The notes: a model not told the origin generated them from the letters alone. Numbered from the stretch's first letter, positions 31,325-42,999 are shown. The stretch is 64,000 bases of DNA from Lepidostoma basale (GCA_022606425.2 JAHDVF020001567.1:95308-159307), one strand, 5' to 3'. Program-made: numbers and translations.

Positions 31325-31612
31325 AGAGTGAGGTATAACCAGGAACTGGAAGGGCTTTACAACGAGCCCAACATAGTGAAGTTTATAAAAATACAGCGCC
31401 TTAGATGGTCGGGACACCTCCAGCGAATGGAAGAAGATCGAATCCCAGGGAAGATTCTCAATACACGACCATGGAAAGCGAAGTCAGGAAGACTGAGGTG
31501 GACCGAGTTGGGCCTCAGGGTGATTAGGGTTACAAACTGCAGAATGTGGGAAGAGTGGCGAAGAATTGAATTGAGAGCTTGGGAGATTAAATGTAGACAA
31601 AGTATTTAAGGA
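31325..31612 (+). mobile_element. LINE C-terminal fragment, fourth family
   Basis: Encodes RYNQELEGLYNEPNIVKFIK, IQRLRWSGHLQRMEEDRIPG, then RPWKAKSGRLRWTELGLRVI and W-rich end. This is the usual end of another insect non-LTR retrotransposon; a single copy in this window. Confidence 0.65.
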
Positions 31613-31829
31613 AAAAGGAGTAAAAGGAGGAATCTGATTATTTTCACCCAATTTCACCGACTCGAGGATTTCTAAATTTTCATGTTTGTTTAATTTATTG
31701 CTATTGTTAACTGTGTGTCGAAATTTTGTGTCATTTGACACATTTCATCGAAACTATGGACAAATTCAATACAATGGTTAGCCATCTCAGAAAAAGTAGT
31801 ATGTTTGGCGAAAGCTTGTTTGTGTTCGT

Positions 31830-31990
31830 TGATAAGTGTCGTGTTAGTCGTGATTTTTAATAATTAGTGGACAAAACAAAGTCATTTTTAATTTCCTCAG
31901 TACATTACTAAATTCCACAGTGCTAATGCCTAAGCATTCAATATGTTGTTTAAAAATAGTCTGTAAATTGAACTTAAATATTAAAAAATA
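31830..31990 (+). repeat. HH-type arm and tail, no core
   Basis: GTGTCGTGTTAGTCGTGATT, TTAGTGGACAAAACAAAGTC, AAATTCCACAGTGCTAATGC; same tail as 30225-30352. Confidence 0.45.
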
Positions 31991-32049
31991 AACATGTATG
32001 TTGAATGGCATGGAAAACTCTCTGGTGAATTGAAAAAACCCTTACTAAG

Positions 32050-32660
32050 TAACAAAATAATCATCACGCCGTCTCCCCGAAGGGGTAGGCAGAAATAATG
32101 GACTGCCACACTTTTCTTTCCTGACATATTTCTCTCGATTCCTCAACATTATTACATCGTGTCATGCACGCGCGTCGATTTCTTTGACTCCTTACATGGC
32201 CGACATTCAATATTTGATTTATTTGATCGTGCCACGTTTTCCTCGGTCTTCCTCTATTTATGGTTCCATTTACATCGTTAACATATATTTTTTTTTACCA
32301 TTCATTCTTTCCATATGTCCACACCATCTTAATGATCCTTTCATTATTTTGTTCATAACACCATCATTCGCACCGCATTCACTTCTTAAATTTTCATTCG
32401 ACACTCTATCTTCTTTTGCCAGTTCCATGCTTCGCTTCCATACATAAGGGTTGGTAGAAGAACACCATTGTGCACTGCCATTCAAGCTTTTTTGGATAGG
32501 TTTTTGTTTGCGATGACAACTTTAAGTGCACCATTCACTGCCCCAACCCTTCTTTCAATATCCCTCTCCCCTCGCCCATCTCTTGTAAACATACTACTTA
32601 AATACACGAACTCATCTACTTGCTCCAAATTTTCACCATTCACGCTTGAAAAACCTCATT
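32050..32660 (-). mobile_element. LINE family T, 3' half
   Basis: Minus strand runs from NGENLEQVDEFVYLSSMFTR, then GRGERDIERRVGAVNGALKV, MYGSEAWNWQKKI, SNENLRSECGANDGVMNKIM, KGSLRWCGHMERMNGKK to the GGGGAGACGGCGTGATG end (32055-32090). About 90 bases coding the RSLRRMC part are missing near 32410. Confidence 0.75.
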
Positions 32661-32989
32661 TTAAGTGTTAACCACGTCTAACTATGTGGTTATTAAATAG
32701 GTTATGTACTAATAAAAGTTTCTTTGTATTCATAAAAGGAAATGTTTTTACATTTGTCAATTTATTTTTCGTGGAAATTTGCCTAGAGCAAGGAACTTTT
32801 TAAGAAGCGTAACAAGAAAGCGTGCGTTTATTGTGGTAAAAATTCACTACCCGGAAACAGAGTAAATAATTGAGTTGCAAAGAGACTTACAAAAAGCTAT
32901 GTAAAATGTATTCACTAAGGTATGAATGTGTATAGGTGCTCTCTGAAGAAAAACTGCTATTTATTTATTTATTTTGTTTGTACACAATA

Positions 32990-33250
32990 ATCCATCACGC
33001 CGTTTCACCACGTGGGTAGGCAGAGAGAATGGACCGTCACACTACTTTATCCTGACACACCAATCTAGCTTCCTTCAGATTCGTAAAAAGAATCATACAC
33101 GCACGTCGATTCTTCCGACTTCTAACATGATAAAAAAATTAAATTTGATTAATTTGGTCATGCCATGTTATTTATATTATTTATTAAGGTATACTTTCAT
33201 ACTTTTGTTCATAATATCTTATTCTTCTCTACATTCCTTTCTTATATCAA
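32990..33250 (-). mobile_element. LINE family T, (TTG)n-type end
   Basis: CCATCACGCCGTTTCACCAC and the region antisense to RSRKNRRACMI; decayed. Confidence 0.6.
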
Positions 33251-33371
33251 GTATGTAATAAGTAACAAAAACATATTTTTTTTCAGATAAGACTATTCAA
33301 TTAGATGTATACACCAAGTTTGTAATACTGGCAGTGTAATTGTTATGCACTTCCCTTCAGTTTAAGCAAAA

Positions 33372-34450
33372 TAAGATGTTTAATAAAGCAAAAGCATAAT
33401 ATGAAGAAAACAATTCACAAATCAGGTAAAATAAGACAAAAGCATAATATGAAGAAAACAATTCACAAATCAGTTAAAATAAGGCAATATTATAATATGT
33501 AGAAATCAATTCACTTATCAGGCAAAATAAGACAAAAGCATAATACGAAGAAAACAATTCACAATTCAGGTAAAATAAGACAAAAGCATTATATGAAGAA
33601 AACATTTCTTAAATCAGATAAAATAAGAGAATAGCATAATATGAAGAAAGCAATTCACAAATCAGTTAAAATAAGGCAATATTATAATATGAAGAAATCA
33701 ATTCACTAATCAAGCAAAATAAGATAAAAACATAATACGAAGAAAACAATGCAGAAATCAGGTAAAATAAGACTAAAGCATTATATGAAGAAAACAATTC
33801 TCAAATCAGCTAAAACAAGAGAATAGCATAATATGAAGAAAGCAATTCACAAATCAGTTAAAATAAGGCAATATTATAATATGAAGAAATCAATTCACTA
33901 ATCAAGCAAAATAAGACAAAAGCATTGTATGAAGAAAACATATCTTAAATCAGATAAAATAAGATAATAGCATAATATTAAAAAAATAATTAAAAAATCA
34001 GTTAAAGTAAGGCAATATTATAATATGAAGAAATCAGGCAAAATAAGAAAAAAGCATAATCCGAAGAAAACAATTCACTAATCAGGCAAAATAAGACAAA
34101 AGCATAATCCAAAGAAAACAATTCACTAATCAGGTTAAATAAGACAAAAGCATTATATGAAGAAAGCAATTTTTAAATCAGCTAAAATAAGAGAATAGCA
34201 TAATATGAAGAAAACAATTCACAAATCAGTTAAAATAATGAAATATTATAATATAAAGAAATCAATTAATTAATCAGGCAAAATAAGACAAAAGCATTAT
34301 ATGAAGAAAACATTTTTTAAATCAGATAAAATAAGATAATAGCATAATATGAAGTCAGAATAATAATAAGAAAATTCACAAATCAAATAAAATAAGACAT
34401 AATATGCAGAAAATTATTATTCAGGAATCAAATATAAAAAGACAATAACC
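33372..34450. repeat. 48-bp minisatellite in a 192-bp higher-order repeat
   Basis: Monomers of about 48 bases (AAAATAAGACAAAAGCATAA, TATGAAGAAAACAATTCAC) repeat about 22 times. A distinctive monomer containing AAGGCAATATTATAATATG lies at 33481, 33673, 33865 and 34009: spacings 192, 192, 144, all multiples of 48. Edges are more diverged than the middle. Confidence 0.9.
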
Positions 34451-34794
34451 CAAAACAAAAAAAAAAATCAGAAATGAGTTTGTAATGCGCAATCATGTTT
34501 TGTAAAGGAACATTTATCATGTGAAAGACTTTTTAAAAGAATGAAGTTGAAGAATGTATTGAAAAAGTAGAAAGAATAAACTCTTCAGAGACCCATTTTC
34601 TTGTAACATCTATGTGTTGAATCCTCAGAGAATACATTTACCTCCGTCTGTATGATTTGTTTTTCTTTAGTGAGATCCAAACACTTTGATATAGTCTCGT
34701 AGTGTATTCTTCACGGTTAATTCATAATATTTCATAATTAATGAAACACTAAACTAACAACAATTATTGTTTAAGGAATCTATTTATAATAGGT

Positions 34795-34950
34795 AAAATA
34801 TATTATAATATATAATATAATACCAGGAACGCATAAAGGATGGTTTGACTTTAGGAATAAAATATACTCTCCGAAGTCAAGAGTATTTGTCTTCTGAACG
34901 TATTTTCACTAATATGAAAGACGTCGACCTTCGAAGCGATCATATTCTGC
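34795..34950 (-). mobile_element. LINE family X, C-terminal end and 3' UTR
   Basis: Complement of CTTCGAAGCGATCATATTCT-type sequence (SEIDVFHISE coding) and of the UTR; no TTTGA tail. Confidence 0.55.
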
Positions 34951-35029
34951 AGTTTGGCAGGTTGGTTTTGCAAGTTGGGAGATAAAACTCTCTGTCCTGT
35001 CGAAGATAACCATCATCTTAGTGACCCAA

Positions 35030-35118
35030 TTTTTACGGCATTTATTCTACTTTCATCTTTCTTCTTCCATCTCCAGGCTTCACTTCCATTCATAAGGGTC
35101 GGCACTAGAACATTATGG
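35030..35118 (-). mobile_element. LINE family T, short fragment
   Basis: Antisense of MNGSEAWRWKKKDESRINAV; 89 bases. Confidence 0.55.
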
Positions 35119-35523
35119 CTCAATCAATATGTAAATAATATTTATAAATACATCTAATAGTTTGACCAATAATGGTTTGTAAACATACAATATTTCAAAA
35201 GTCAAATGTCATTAATGGTGAAAGAAAGCAAACGTATATTTATTCGAATACAAAAGCAACCCACAACATCAATCATATTCGTTAATATTCATGTATGAAA
35301 AATGGACAAAACATTATTAGATTTAGGTTCTAATATTTTGTTTGATCACGATAAAATGAAATTTAATCTTACTTAAGTACAGGGTGAACATAAAAAACCC
35401 AAGATAGTATCCCCTATAATAAAAATTAAAAGGTTCAAGGCGAGTATTTTAAAAACACATAAACCAGTTTTGGGATATGACATGAGAAAGAAAACGCATA
35501 CATAATTTCACTGTATAATTTAT

Positions 35524-36325
35524 TGGTTACACAGAACCAGCCTGCATCCGGTGATGCCGGTGGGGAAAGCAATCAAACCACTGAACATGATCGCTTCGGA
35601 GATCTACGTCTTTCAGATTAGTAAAAGTACGTTCAGAAAACAAATACTTTTGACTTTAGAGAGTATCTTGTATTCTAAAAGTCGAACCATCTCTCATGCG
35701 TTCCTGGTATTATCTTGTCCTCTTCTTCTTCTTCCTCAGCCTATTCTCGTCCACTCCTAGACAAAGTCCTCCATTCGCTTTCATGTCACTCTGTCCTGTG
35801 CAGTCTGCATCCAGGTTATTCCGACGTGCCTGTTCAGATCATCCTTCCACCGTAGTTGCGGTCGCCTTGCACTTCTCTTTACCGTCTACGGTCTCCAAGT
35901 CAGCAGTCTTCTTGTCCACCTTTCGTCTGAGCTTCTGGCTACGTAACCTGCTCATTGCCATTTTAGAGTCGCCACCCAGTGGATGATGTCAGTAACCTTT
36001 GTTTTTTCTCTCACCGTATCGTTTCCGACTCTGTTTCTTGGGCTTATTCCTAACATGGCTCTTTCCATGGCTCTTTGGGTCACTCGTAGTTTCTCGGCAC
36101 TTTGTTTGGACAGTGTAACAGTTTCAAGACTATAAGTACCAACTGGCAGAACGCAGGTTTCATAGACTTTTAGTTTCAGGTTGATCGGTATTTTCCGGTT
36201 ATTGCCCAGCTTAGTCTAATTCTTCATTTTAGCTCTGCGGTTTGGTTATCTCGGCCCATTACCTGTTCTCAATAGATGCCTTAAAATATAATTTTTGTAT
36301 TTAATTTGATTTGATTTGAAGTGTC
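35524..36325 (+). mobile_element. LINE family X, interrupted by family W
   Basis: X coding end at 35551-35680 (MPVGKAIKPLNMIASEIYVF, QISKSTFRKQILLTLESILY), UTR to about 35716, then after the W insertion the remaining UTR and tail (36255-36320: ATTACCTGTTCTCAATAGAT and ATTTGATTTGATTTGA). Confidence 0.7.
35717..36250 (-). mobile_element. LINE family W, inserted in X
   Basis: Minus strand encodes the VTQRAMERAMLGIS, NRVGNDTVREKTKVTDIIHW, VATLKWQ, RSSDERWTRRLLTW, RRPQLRWKDDLNRHVGITWM, EWTRIG end and a (GAA)n tail (CTTCTTCTTCTTCC on the plus strand at 35721-35735). Several stops. It separates the two halves of X. Confidence 0.72.
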
Positions 36326-36394
36326 GATTAATTTTATGTAGTTTGAGGCAAATAAAAAAATTCGTTTTTTGCAATAAAAAAAACTAACAACGAC

Positions 36395-36690
36395 TTATTT
36401 ACTAACTAACAAATTAACCATCGGTTTGTCTCTCTGAAGCGGTAAGCTGATAGAATGGACCGCCATACTGTTATTTCCTGAAATACTTTTTAACTTCAAC
36501 AACATTCATATATCGTGTCACGCACGGACGCCGATTTATCCGACTCCTCACGTGGCTGGCATTTAATATTTTGCCTCTTTTTCTTCAGTCTTTCTCTATT
36601 TCTATTTCCGTTTACGTCGTTTGCATAAACTTCATTTACTATTCATTCTTTCAATGTGTCCAAACCATCATGATCTAATTATTTATAATA
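36395..36690 (-). mobile_element. LINE family T, 3' end
   Basis: Decayed end block (GGTTTGTCTCTCTGAAGCGG) and the antisense of the HMERMNSK..VYANDVNGN region. Confidence 0.55.
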
Positions 36691-36754
36691 CTTAGCTGTC
36701 TTAATAGTCTAATTATCTATGTACTCGTATGATCGAGTGTCGGATGAAAATATA

Positions 36755-37032
36755 ACATAAAGTTTGTATATTTGGGTAGTGTGTTTACAAAAAATGGGCG
36801 AGTGGAGAGGGATATTGAAAGAAGGGTCGGGGCAGGAATCAAAGTGAATGGTGCACTTAAAGTTGTCATCGCAAACAAAAACCTATCCAAAAAAGCTAAA
36901 ATTGCAGTGCACAAAGGTGTTCTTCTACCGAGCTTTATGTATGAAAGCGAAGCGTGGAACTGGCGAAAGAAGGATGAAAGTAGAATAAATGCAGTAGAAA
37001 TGAGATCTCTTAGACGAATGTGTAGGCCCTAG
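36755..37032 (+). mobile_element. LINE family T, internal part
   Basis: Frame 36772-37032 encodes MGSVFTKNGRVERDIERRVG, AGIKVNGALKVVIANKNLSK, KAKIAVHKGVLLPSFMYESE, AWNWRKKDESRINAVEMRSL, RRMC and then ends. No 3' tail. Confidence 0.75.
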
Positions 37033-37828
37033 GAGACTCAAATAAGTGCAAGACCTCCACCAAGTCAAACCATAAACAATATCAAAGGAACATTACGGCT
37101 GGTTATATTATCAAGATGGCACTGGTTTATCTCACTATTGCTCTGGGCGACGATATAACCTGGCGATTTTGTTTAAACGTTGGTAAACGCTGATATAATA
37201 TTATCAATAAGGTAACCTTTTGAAATTGTTTTTTTTTTAAATCAAATTTCAAGGCTATTTGAAATGTGTTCACATTGTAGAATTCAATAATATAGAATTT
37301 TATTATTCATAACATTGTTTTTTTTTATTACCTATATGATGCTGGTATGTTTCAAATGTATGATACTATACCGTTATTATCAGGGAACGATAAAAATATC
37401 GTAACTCTTACGTTTTAGATTGAGGTAGTAATTTAATTTGTTTTACAACAATAAAAAGTACAAAAACACATTTTGCCCTTTCACACCCAAAAATAAAAGT
37501 ACTCATGAAAATGATTCATTTATTATTACGATACTAGTTGCAACTTGTGAAATATTCACGTAAAAAAACAAATTCAACATTATGTTTCATCGTTTGTTTG
37601 TTTGTTTAATGTCATCCAACAAAATTAGAACAAAATTCAAATTAATCCAGAAACGTTCTCGGACATGCGCGCCGTGTGTACTTCGAATTAATTTCTCAGA
37701 GAGTTAAAATATCCCTCTCTCGCTCTCTCGCATTCAAAATATTCTCGTACTCTATCTCTGATGTCATCCGGGTTTTTGCCTATTTATATTTTGATACTGA
37801 ACAAAGTAAAATGTTTATTGCGAAAAAT
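37033..37828. other. AT-rich spacer
   Basis: No gene recognised. 37700-37750 is a CTCTCT-rich patch. Confidence 0.4.
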
Positions 37829-37978
37829 CGGAGGGTATTCTAGTGGATAGAACGCTTGGCTCCTGATCCAGGAGACATGGGTTCAAACATGGATACGACC
37901 AGATTCTTTCTTCATAATAATGAGATAGTCTGCTCATATTGAGAATTGTAAAATAAATTCTAATATCATTGATTTAAA
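37829..37978 (+). mobile_element. tRNA-derived SINE, family B
   Basis: Head TCTAGTGGATAGAACGCTTG, GATCCAGGAGACATGGGTTC (B-box-like GGTTCAAAC), body ACGACCAGATTCTTTCTTCA and ending AATTCTAATATCATTGAT. A second copy is at 63748-63898. No resemblance to family A outside the promoter boxes. Confidence 0.7.
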
Positions 37979-38109
37979 TCCTTGGTGTTAGTCTAAAAAA
38001 GTAGATAATTCGAATAACGTCAATATAAAGGATGTACACAGTTCTGTACAGTGGATGGTTTAGGAATGAATGCAGGTGTACGTAAGCATGTATATATGCC
38101 GGACAACCC

Positions 38110-38600
38110 AAGAAGCAACTGGATAGACTGCAATCCATTATGAATGCTGCTCAAGATTAATTTTTGGTGCATCAAAATTCACCCATATAACCTCAATGCT
38201 TTATCGACTTCACTGGCTAAGGTTACCTGAGCGAATCGACTATAAACTGTGTTTACTTGTTCACAAGGCCTTACATGGACGAGTGCCCCACCACCTCACA
38301 GAACTTTGCAAGCTGACAGATTTGAACCCTCGGCAGTCAACTCTACGATCCTCGAAGGAAGAAGCATCACACAAGCTTCTCGTCCCGCGGCGCCAAGGAG
38401 CTTCAAACTTCGCAGATCGCGCTTTTGGCATCGCGGGACCGACGACGTGGAACAGGCTGCCCTACAATATCCTCAATTAAGACGACGAAGGAAAGTTCAG
38501 AAGCTCTCTTAAAACTTTTCTTTTTAAAAGAAGCTTTCCGGACGTTGAGCCCCCTTGAAGTGAATCTCTCACAAAAATGGCGCAATATAAATCATCATCA
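38110..38600 (+). mobile_element. CR1/L2/Rex-like LINE, C-terminal end, (ATC)n tail
   Basis: Encodes MLYRLHWLRLPERIDYKLCL, LVHKALHGRVPHHLTELCKL, LVPRRQGASNFADRAFGIAG, PTTWNRLPYNILN, one in-frame stop (38478-38480), then DDEGKFRSSLKTFLFKRSFP and the genuine stop at 38556-38558. This LHWLP...GPTTWNSLP...FKS.LKTFLF order is the hallmark of the CR1/L2/Rex group C-terminus. The tail is seven ATC units. 5'-truncated. Confidence 0.85.
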
Positions 38601-38747
38601 TCATCATCATCATTATATAGAGGTCGCTAATGGGTTTACATCAAATGACCATGTCAAGGTAACATAATTTTAAATAAATATATAAATAAATATATACGAG
38701 TATTGTCAATTTTTACAGAAAAACTGATTTATATAGCGATTGATTTA

Positions 38748-38932
38748 GACGACCTTTATGGCAGAGTGGAACACCCGACTGCCACAGTGGAAATCTTGGG
38801 ATCCATTTCTGGTAATGGAAATGAGATTTTCACACTGTATTCGGTCTAGTGTAGAATTCACGTGACAATAAAATGACAAAGGATTAGATACCTATCACAT
38901 ATTACGAGAATCAATATGATAGCTATACTCTT
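38748..38932 (+). mobile_element. tRNA-derived SINE, family A
   Basis: A-box TGGCAGAGTGG intact; B-box changed to GGATCCATTTC; the body TCACGTGACAATAAAATGAC is retained. Confidence 0.7.
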
Positions 38933-39297
38933 TACATCGATTTGGCTCGTGCTGTAATGATGTAAAGAGCTATTAAAAAAAATATATAACTATTTTTAAA
39001 TATTTTATTTTTAAATATTTGCTTGAGATAATATTATACATACTCTCATTATTTTACATCTTTGAAATCAGCTGAAACTAATTACGGGCAGTTTAGTCCA
39101 ATTTTTTATTTTTTTATAGGCTCAGAATTTCGATTAAATTCTATAGCGCCATTTCAGTCATATTCCGATGATGTCCGACACAACTGTTCTGGGTCTAATA
39201 TTAGCGTTCTCATCCTGTCTTCTACGCTGAATATGAAATTATCAATATAGTTTCTATGAATTGAATACGCTGGTATTCTGGTAACAGATATCTCTAC

Positions 39298-39985
39298 ATG
39301 AGAGAGTTTGGTAGCTATCCGTGGCTTTATCCCACTGCATTCCTCTTGGGTATGCTGGGGACCAATGGTTTACAGATAAGAAGGGATGGGTGCACACTTA
39401 TCCATTTCTTCAGACTTATCAGGGGATTCTTTGAGAACTCCGTTATCTTGGAGGCTATTCATCTTTATGTTCCAGATGGTTATCTTCGACAGCGTCAGCA
39501 CAGACTGTTTTATCTCCCAGCATGCAGAACCAACCTGTCTCTGGTGATGCCGGTGGGGAGAGCAATCAAACTGCTGAACATGATCGCTTCGGAGATCGAT
39601 GTCTTTCATATTCGTGAAAGTACTCATCGCCACCAATAGGCATCTCCCGCGCACACTTCGATCGTCCAACACCCACAAAATATATCTAAAACAAATAATA
39701 TAAAATACAATGATAAAAAATAAAATAACAAAATAAAAATAATTTAACACAAAATGTTATTTTTAGACGGTGCACATATTGTCTATTTATTTTATGTTCC
39801 ACGTATCCACCGTTTTTTTTATTATAATTTAGCACATAATGTAATAACGCATAATGTTTTTTTTCGATGTTGCACATGTTGACATGTACGATCCGAAATT
39901 TATTATATTTTACCTGTTCTCAATAGATGTCTTAAACTATAACAATTGTTTGTAATATCTTTTGAGAAAATAAAATGATTTGATT
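39298..39985 (+). mobile_element. LINE family X, longest copy, interrupted by S
   Basis: Frame 39298-39639 encodes RRDGCTLIHFFRLIRGFFEN, SVILEAIHLYVPDGYLRQRQ, HRLFYLPACRTNLSLVMPVG, RAIKLLNMIASEIDVFHIRE, S. This is a LINE protein C-terminus (clade not recognised). After S (39626-39895) comes the UTR and a short TTTGA tail (39905-39980). Confidence 0.7.
39626..39895 (-). mobile_element. Composite element S, lacking its T-derived end
   Basis: Complement matches 27690-27865 and 62420-62585 (CATCGCCACCAATAGGCATC, CTCCCGCGCACACTTCGATC). The 3' end is missing at the junction with X. Confidence 0.6.
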
Positions 39986-41018
39986 GTAGTCACATTTTTC
40001 CATGTGTTTCAGTTGATCTGAATTTGCATCGTTTTAATAAGATTTTGTATTATGTGTTAGTCACCCTGTTGGCTGGGTTTATACAAGATGATATACAATC
40101 GCAAAAGCTATTGACAAATTGTCGTAAATGAGACTGAATTCGTATTCATGCGGCCGGGGATTAAATCTGATTCACATGAATGGATTCCCGAACAAATTTC
40201 GGCCAATCATAATACCGTAGTAGTTCTGTGTTTAAGGCCTAATTGAATTTGTTCAATCATTGGAGCTTAGCGGAATTACAGTCGTCTGACCGCACATCCT
40301 CAGACTTATTTGAAAACTTTCATTTATATTCCATATATATTATTGTATATAGACCGGAGACCCTCAATACAAGAAATACATTAACACTAGATTTACTGAC
40401 ATTTATTAAGGATTAATTGTATCTCAATAGAGACGAAGATGTAAATAATTTGGAAACAGAATATGGTAGTCGAGGTCGAGTAATTTGGAAACAGAATATG
40501 GTAGTTACAGGACTTATGACCTTAATTGGTTGTGTTAAGCAATCACTTTATGTTTAACAACATTCACCATTGCGCTCTTCTTACGACACCAAGTCTGACA
40601 AATTTTTGGAACTTGTAAATATGTTAATATTTTTTAATAACTTCACTCTTGGTAGGTCCATCTACACTAGCGCAATCTATTAAGATAATTTGTAAGCATT
40701 AAGAAGAAAATCTTTATTGATGCAATGTGAAAGGCTTTTACGCAATTATCACATTGCTAGATAACGCCTGGAGTGAAACTCCAATTTTTACGCTTTTAAC
40801 TTGTGCCAGTTTTTTTATAGAATTATTATATATCAACTATTGAAATCCGTCATTTTGACGGGTGTTCAACCAATTACATACAAATAATGGAAATAAAAAT
40901 AAAAATTTAAAATTCCTTCGTAATGTGTATTTTGTTTAATTCCACTTATGTATATAAATTTCCGAATTCCACTTATGTATAAAAATTCGGAAACAACTTA
41001 TAAAAACATTGGTGTGGA
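39986..41018. other. Low-repeat stretch
   Basis: Includes the single arm ATTAATTGTATCTCAATAGAG at 40410-40435 that also forms the 54815-54935 palindrome, a nearby direct duplication AATTTGGAAACAGAATATGG (40448 and 40482), and a hairpin around CGTCATTTTGACG at 40850. No gene. Confidence 0.4.
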
Positions 41019-41019
41019 G

Positions 41020-41430
41020 TGTTTTACTGTACGGCAGCGAGACTTGGTGCCTGGGCGAAAGATAACGCAAAAGGCTGAAGGCATTTGAGATGTGGACCTA
41101 CCGACGAATTGCTCATATTTCGTGGAGGGACCACGTTACAAATGAGGAGGTTCTCAGCAGAGTTGAAGACAATAGGGGCATTTTGAACACCATAGCGGAG
41201 AGGCGCGCGAGATGGATTGGTCGTGTGTTGCGACACGAATGTTTCCTGCATGATGTATTTGAGGAAATGGTCGAGGGATCGATTGGAAGAGGAAGACCTA
41301 GACCAGATTTGCCGAAATATGTGCTGCACCTCTTATGCGGAGTTGAAGAGAGTTGCCGAGAACCGAGTCGAGTGGAGGAGGAGATGCGTCGCCTTGCTGC
41401 AGACCAATCATTAGATTGAGACCGGAGAAG
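41020..41430 (+). mobile_element. R (RTE-like) LINE, C-terminal end
   Basis: SVLLYGSETWCLGER*, then frame 41090-41419 MWTYRRIAHISWRDHVTNEE, VLSRVEDNRGILNTIAERRA, RWIGRVLRHECFLHDVFEEM, VEGSIGRGRPRPDLPKYVLH. One stop near 41066. Only moderately similar to the copy at 21655, so a separate RTE lineage. Confidence 0.75.
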
Positions 41431-41437
41431 ATATAAT

Positions 41438-41573
41438 TATGGCGCATGGTACGTTGTGTGAATGTAGAAGCAGCGCGAGAGTTATGTCAGGATAAAACAA
41501 TGTGGCGATTCATCCTCTCTGTCTACCCCTCACGAGAAACGGTGTGATGGTTAGTTAGTTAGTTAGTCAGTTA
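41438..41573 (+). mobile_element. LINE family T, terminal end, (TTAG)n tail
   Basis: RMVRCVNVEAARELCQDKTM, WRFILSVYPS, then GAAACGGTGTGATGG and TTAG units. Confidence 0.65.
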
Positions 41574-41671
41574 TATACCGCAGAGTGCTCCGTATATCGT
41601 GGACCAATAGGGTTAGTTAGGCAGGCCTCCTATAGAGATCTAGAGCCAATAGAGAGGTGTTGTCGAGTGTG

Positions 41672-41722
41672 AAGGTTAGAAAGGTATCATATTTGGGTCA
41701 TGTATGATACCTTTCTAACCTT
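41672..41722. repeat. Perfect 20-bp hairpin
   Basis: AAGGTTAGAAAGGTATCATA (41672-41691) and its exact complement (41703-41722) across an 11-base loop. No known element; could be a very young foldback or palindromic end. Confidence 0.7.
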
Positions 41723-41774
41723 ATATATAATATTATATCCACTATAAATATGTACAATATATTATATCCACTGA

Positions 41775-42085
41775 GTGGACACTGAGGACGATAGCAGGCA
41801 AGACACTGAGAGATCGCGTGAGGAACACCAGAATAAGAGAGATATGTGAGGTTGAGGATATTATAAGATGGAGCAGACAGCGAAAAAGGGACTGTTACGG
41901 TTATGTTCAAAGAATGGGCACCACCAGACTCCCCTATACTGCATTGCATAATCAGCCTCATGGGACTCGTCCTCGTGGAAGACCTCCTAAAATATGGATG
42001 GACAGCTAGGAGACTACCTCACAGAAAAAACAACACTCTTAAACAAGAAAATGAGAGAAGAAGATTGAGAAAGCTTAAAAGTACT
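41775..42085 (+). mobile_element. LINE family G, C-terminal end
   Basis: RTIAGKTLRDRVRNTRIREI, CEVEDIIRWSRQRKRDCYGY, VQRMGTTRLPYTALHNQPHG, TRPRGRPPKIWMDS and a stop. Very close to the reverse complement of 4681-4990, so one subfamily. Confidence 0.7.
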
Positions 42086-42493
42086 CGTATATAAAACTAA
42101 ATCTTATTTTTATTACAGTACCGTGTCAGGTCCCCCTGATGTTTGTATAACCGAATGTTGAATTCGTCAAATTGACAGGTCCCATAATTATAGTGTTAAT
42201 AACCTAAATATAACATCTTGAGATCAAATGATTTCAAGTTACATAAAATAGCTATTTCGCTATAAGCATTGTATCTGCGTTGGATTCTATCACATTTGGA
42301 ATAATAATTTCTTAGATCTTGGGTTCATTGTGTTCTGTGGTTACTTCTGCGTGAGTGTTTCGGAAATTGTTGCAATCTCCATTCTTAGGGAGATAGATGT
42401 AGGTATATGGTATAGATTTATGTTTAGATGTACATGATGAGCAAATAATTAAAATCTTCATTGTTACGCCTCTGTCACACAATGAAATAATAA

Positions 42494-42998
42494 TTAGAAT
42501 TGGACCTTATGTATGGAAGCGAATCATTGAACTGGCAAACGAAGGATGAAAGTAGAATAAATGCAGTAGACATGAGATCTCTTAGACGAATGTGTGGATA
42601 CTCTGTGTATGATAGAGTGTGGAATGAAAATATAAGAAGTGAATGCGGTGCGAATGATGGTGTTATGAACAAAACAATGAAAGGATCATTAAGATTGTTT
42701 GGACATATGGAAAGAATGAATGAAGAAAGAATGGTAAAAAAATTATATGTTAACGATGTAAATGGAACCAGAAATAAAGGAAGACCGAGGAAAACGTGGC
42801 ACGATAAAATAAATCAAATATTGAATGTCGGCTATGTGAGGAGTCAGAGAAATCGACGCGCGTGCATGACACGATGTATAAATGTCGAGAAAGCGAGAGA
42901 AATATGTCAGAAAAGAAAAGTGTGGCAGTACATTCTTTCTGCCTACCCCTTCGGGGAGAGGGCGTGATGATGAGTTAGTTGGTTAGTTAGTTAGTTGG
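42494..42998 (+). mobile_element. LINE family T, best C-terminus, (TTAG)n tail
   Basis: Uninterrupted 155-codon frame: MYGSESLNWQTKDESRINAV, DMRSLRRMCGYSVYDRVWNE, NIRSECGANDGVMNKTMKGS, LRLFGHMERMNEERMVKKLY, VNDVNGTRNKGRPRKTWHDK, INQILNVGYVRSQRNRRACM, TRCINVEKAREICQKRKVWQ, then YILSAYPFGERA and a stop, followed by TTAG units. The lack of stops suggests a younger insertion. 5'-truncated. Confidence 0.85.
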
Positions 42999-42999
42999 T

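Noticed and set aside
33372..34450. CRISPR array
   Set aside because: The repeats are contiguous 48-base monomers without spacers, in a eukaryotic context.
40850..40870. piggyBac-type end (CGTCATTTTGACG)
   Set aside because: Only a short palindrome; no TTAA target or second terminal repeat could be paired with it.
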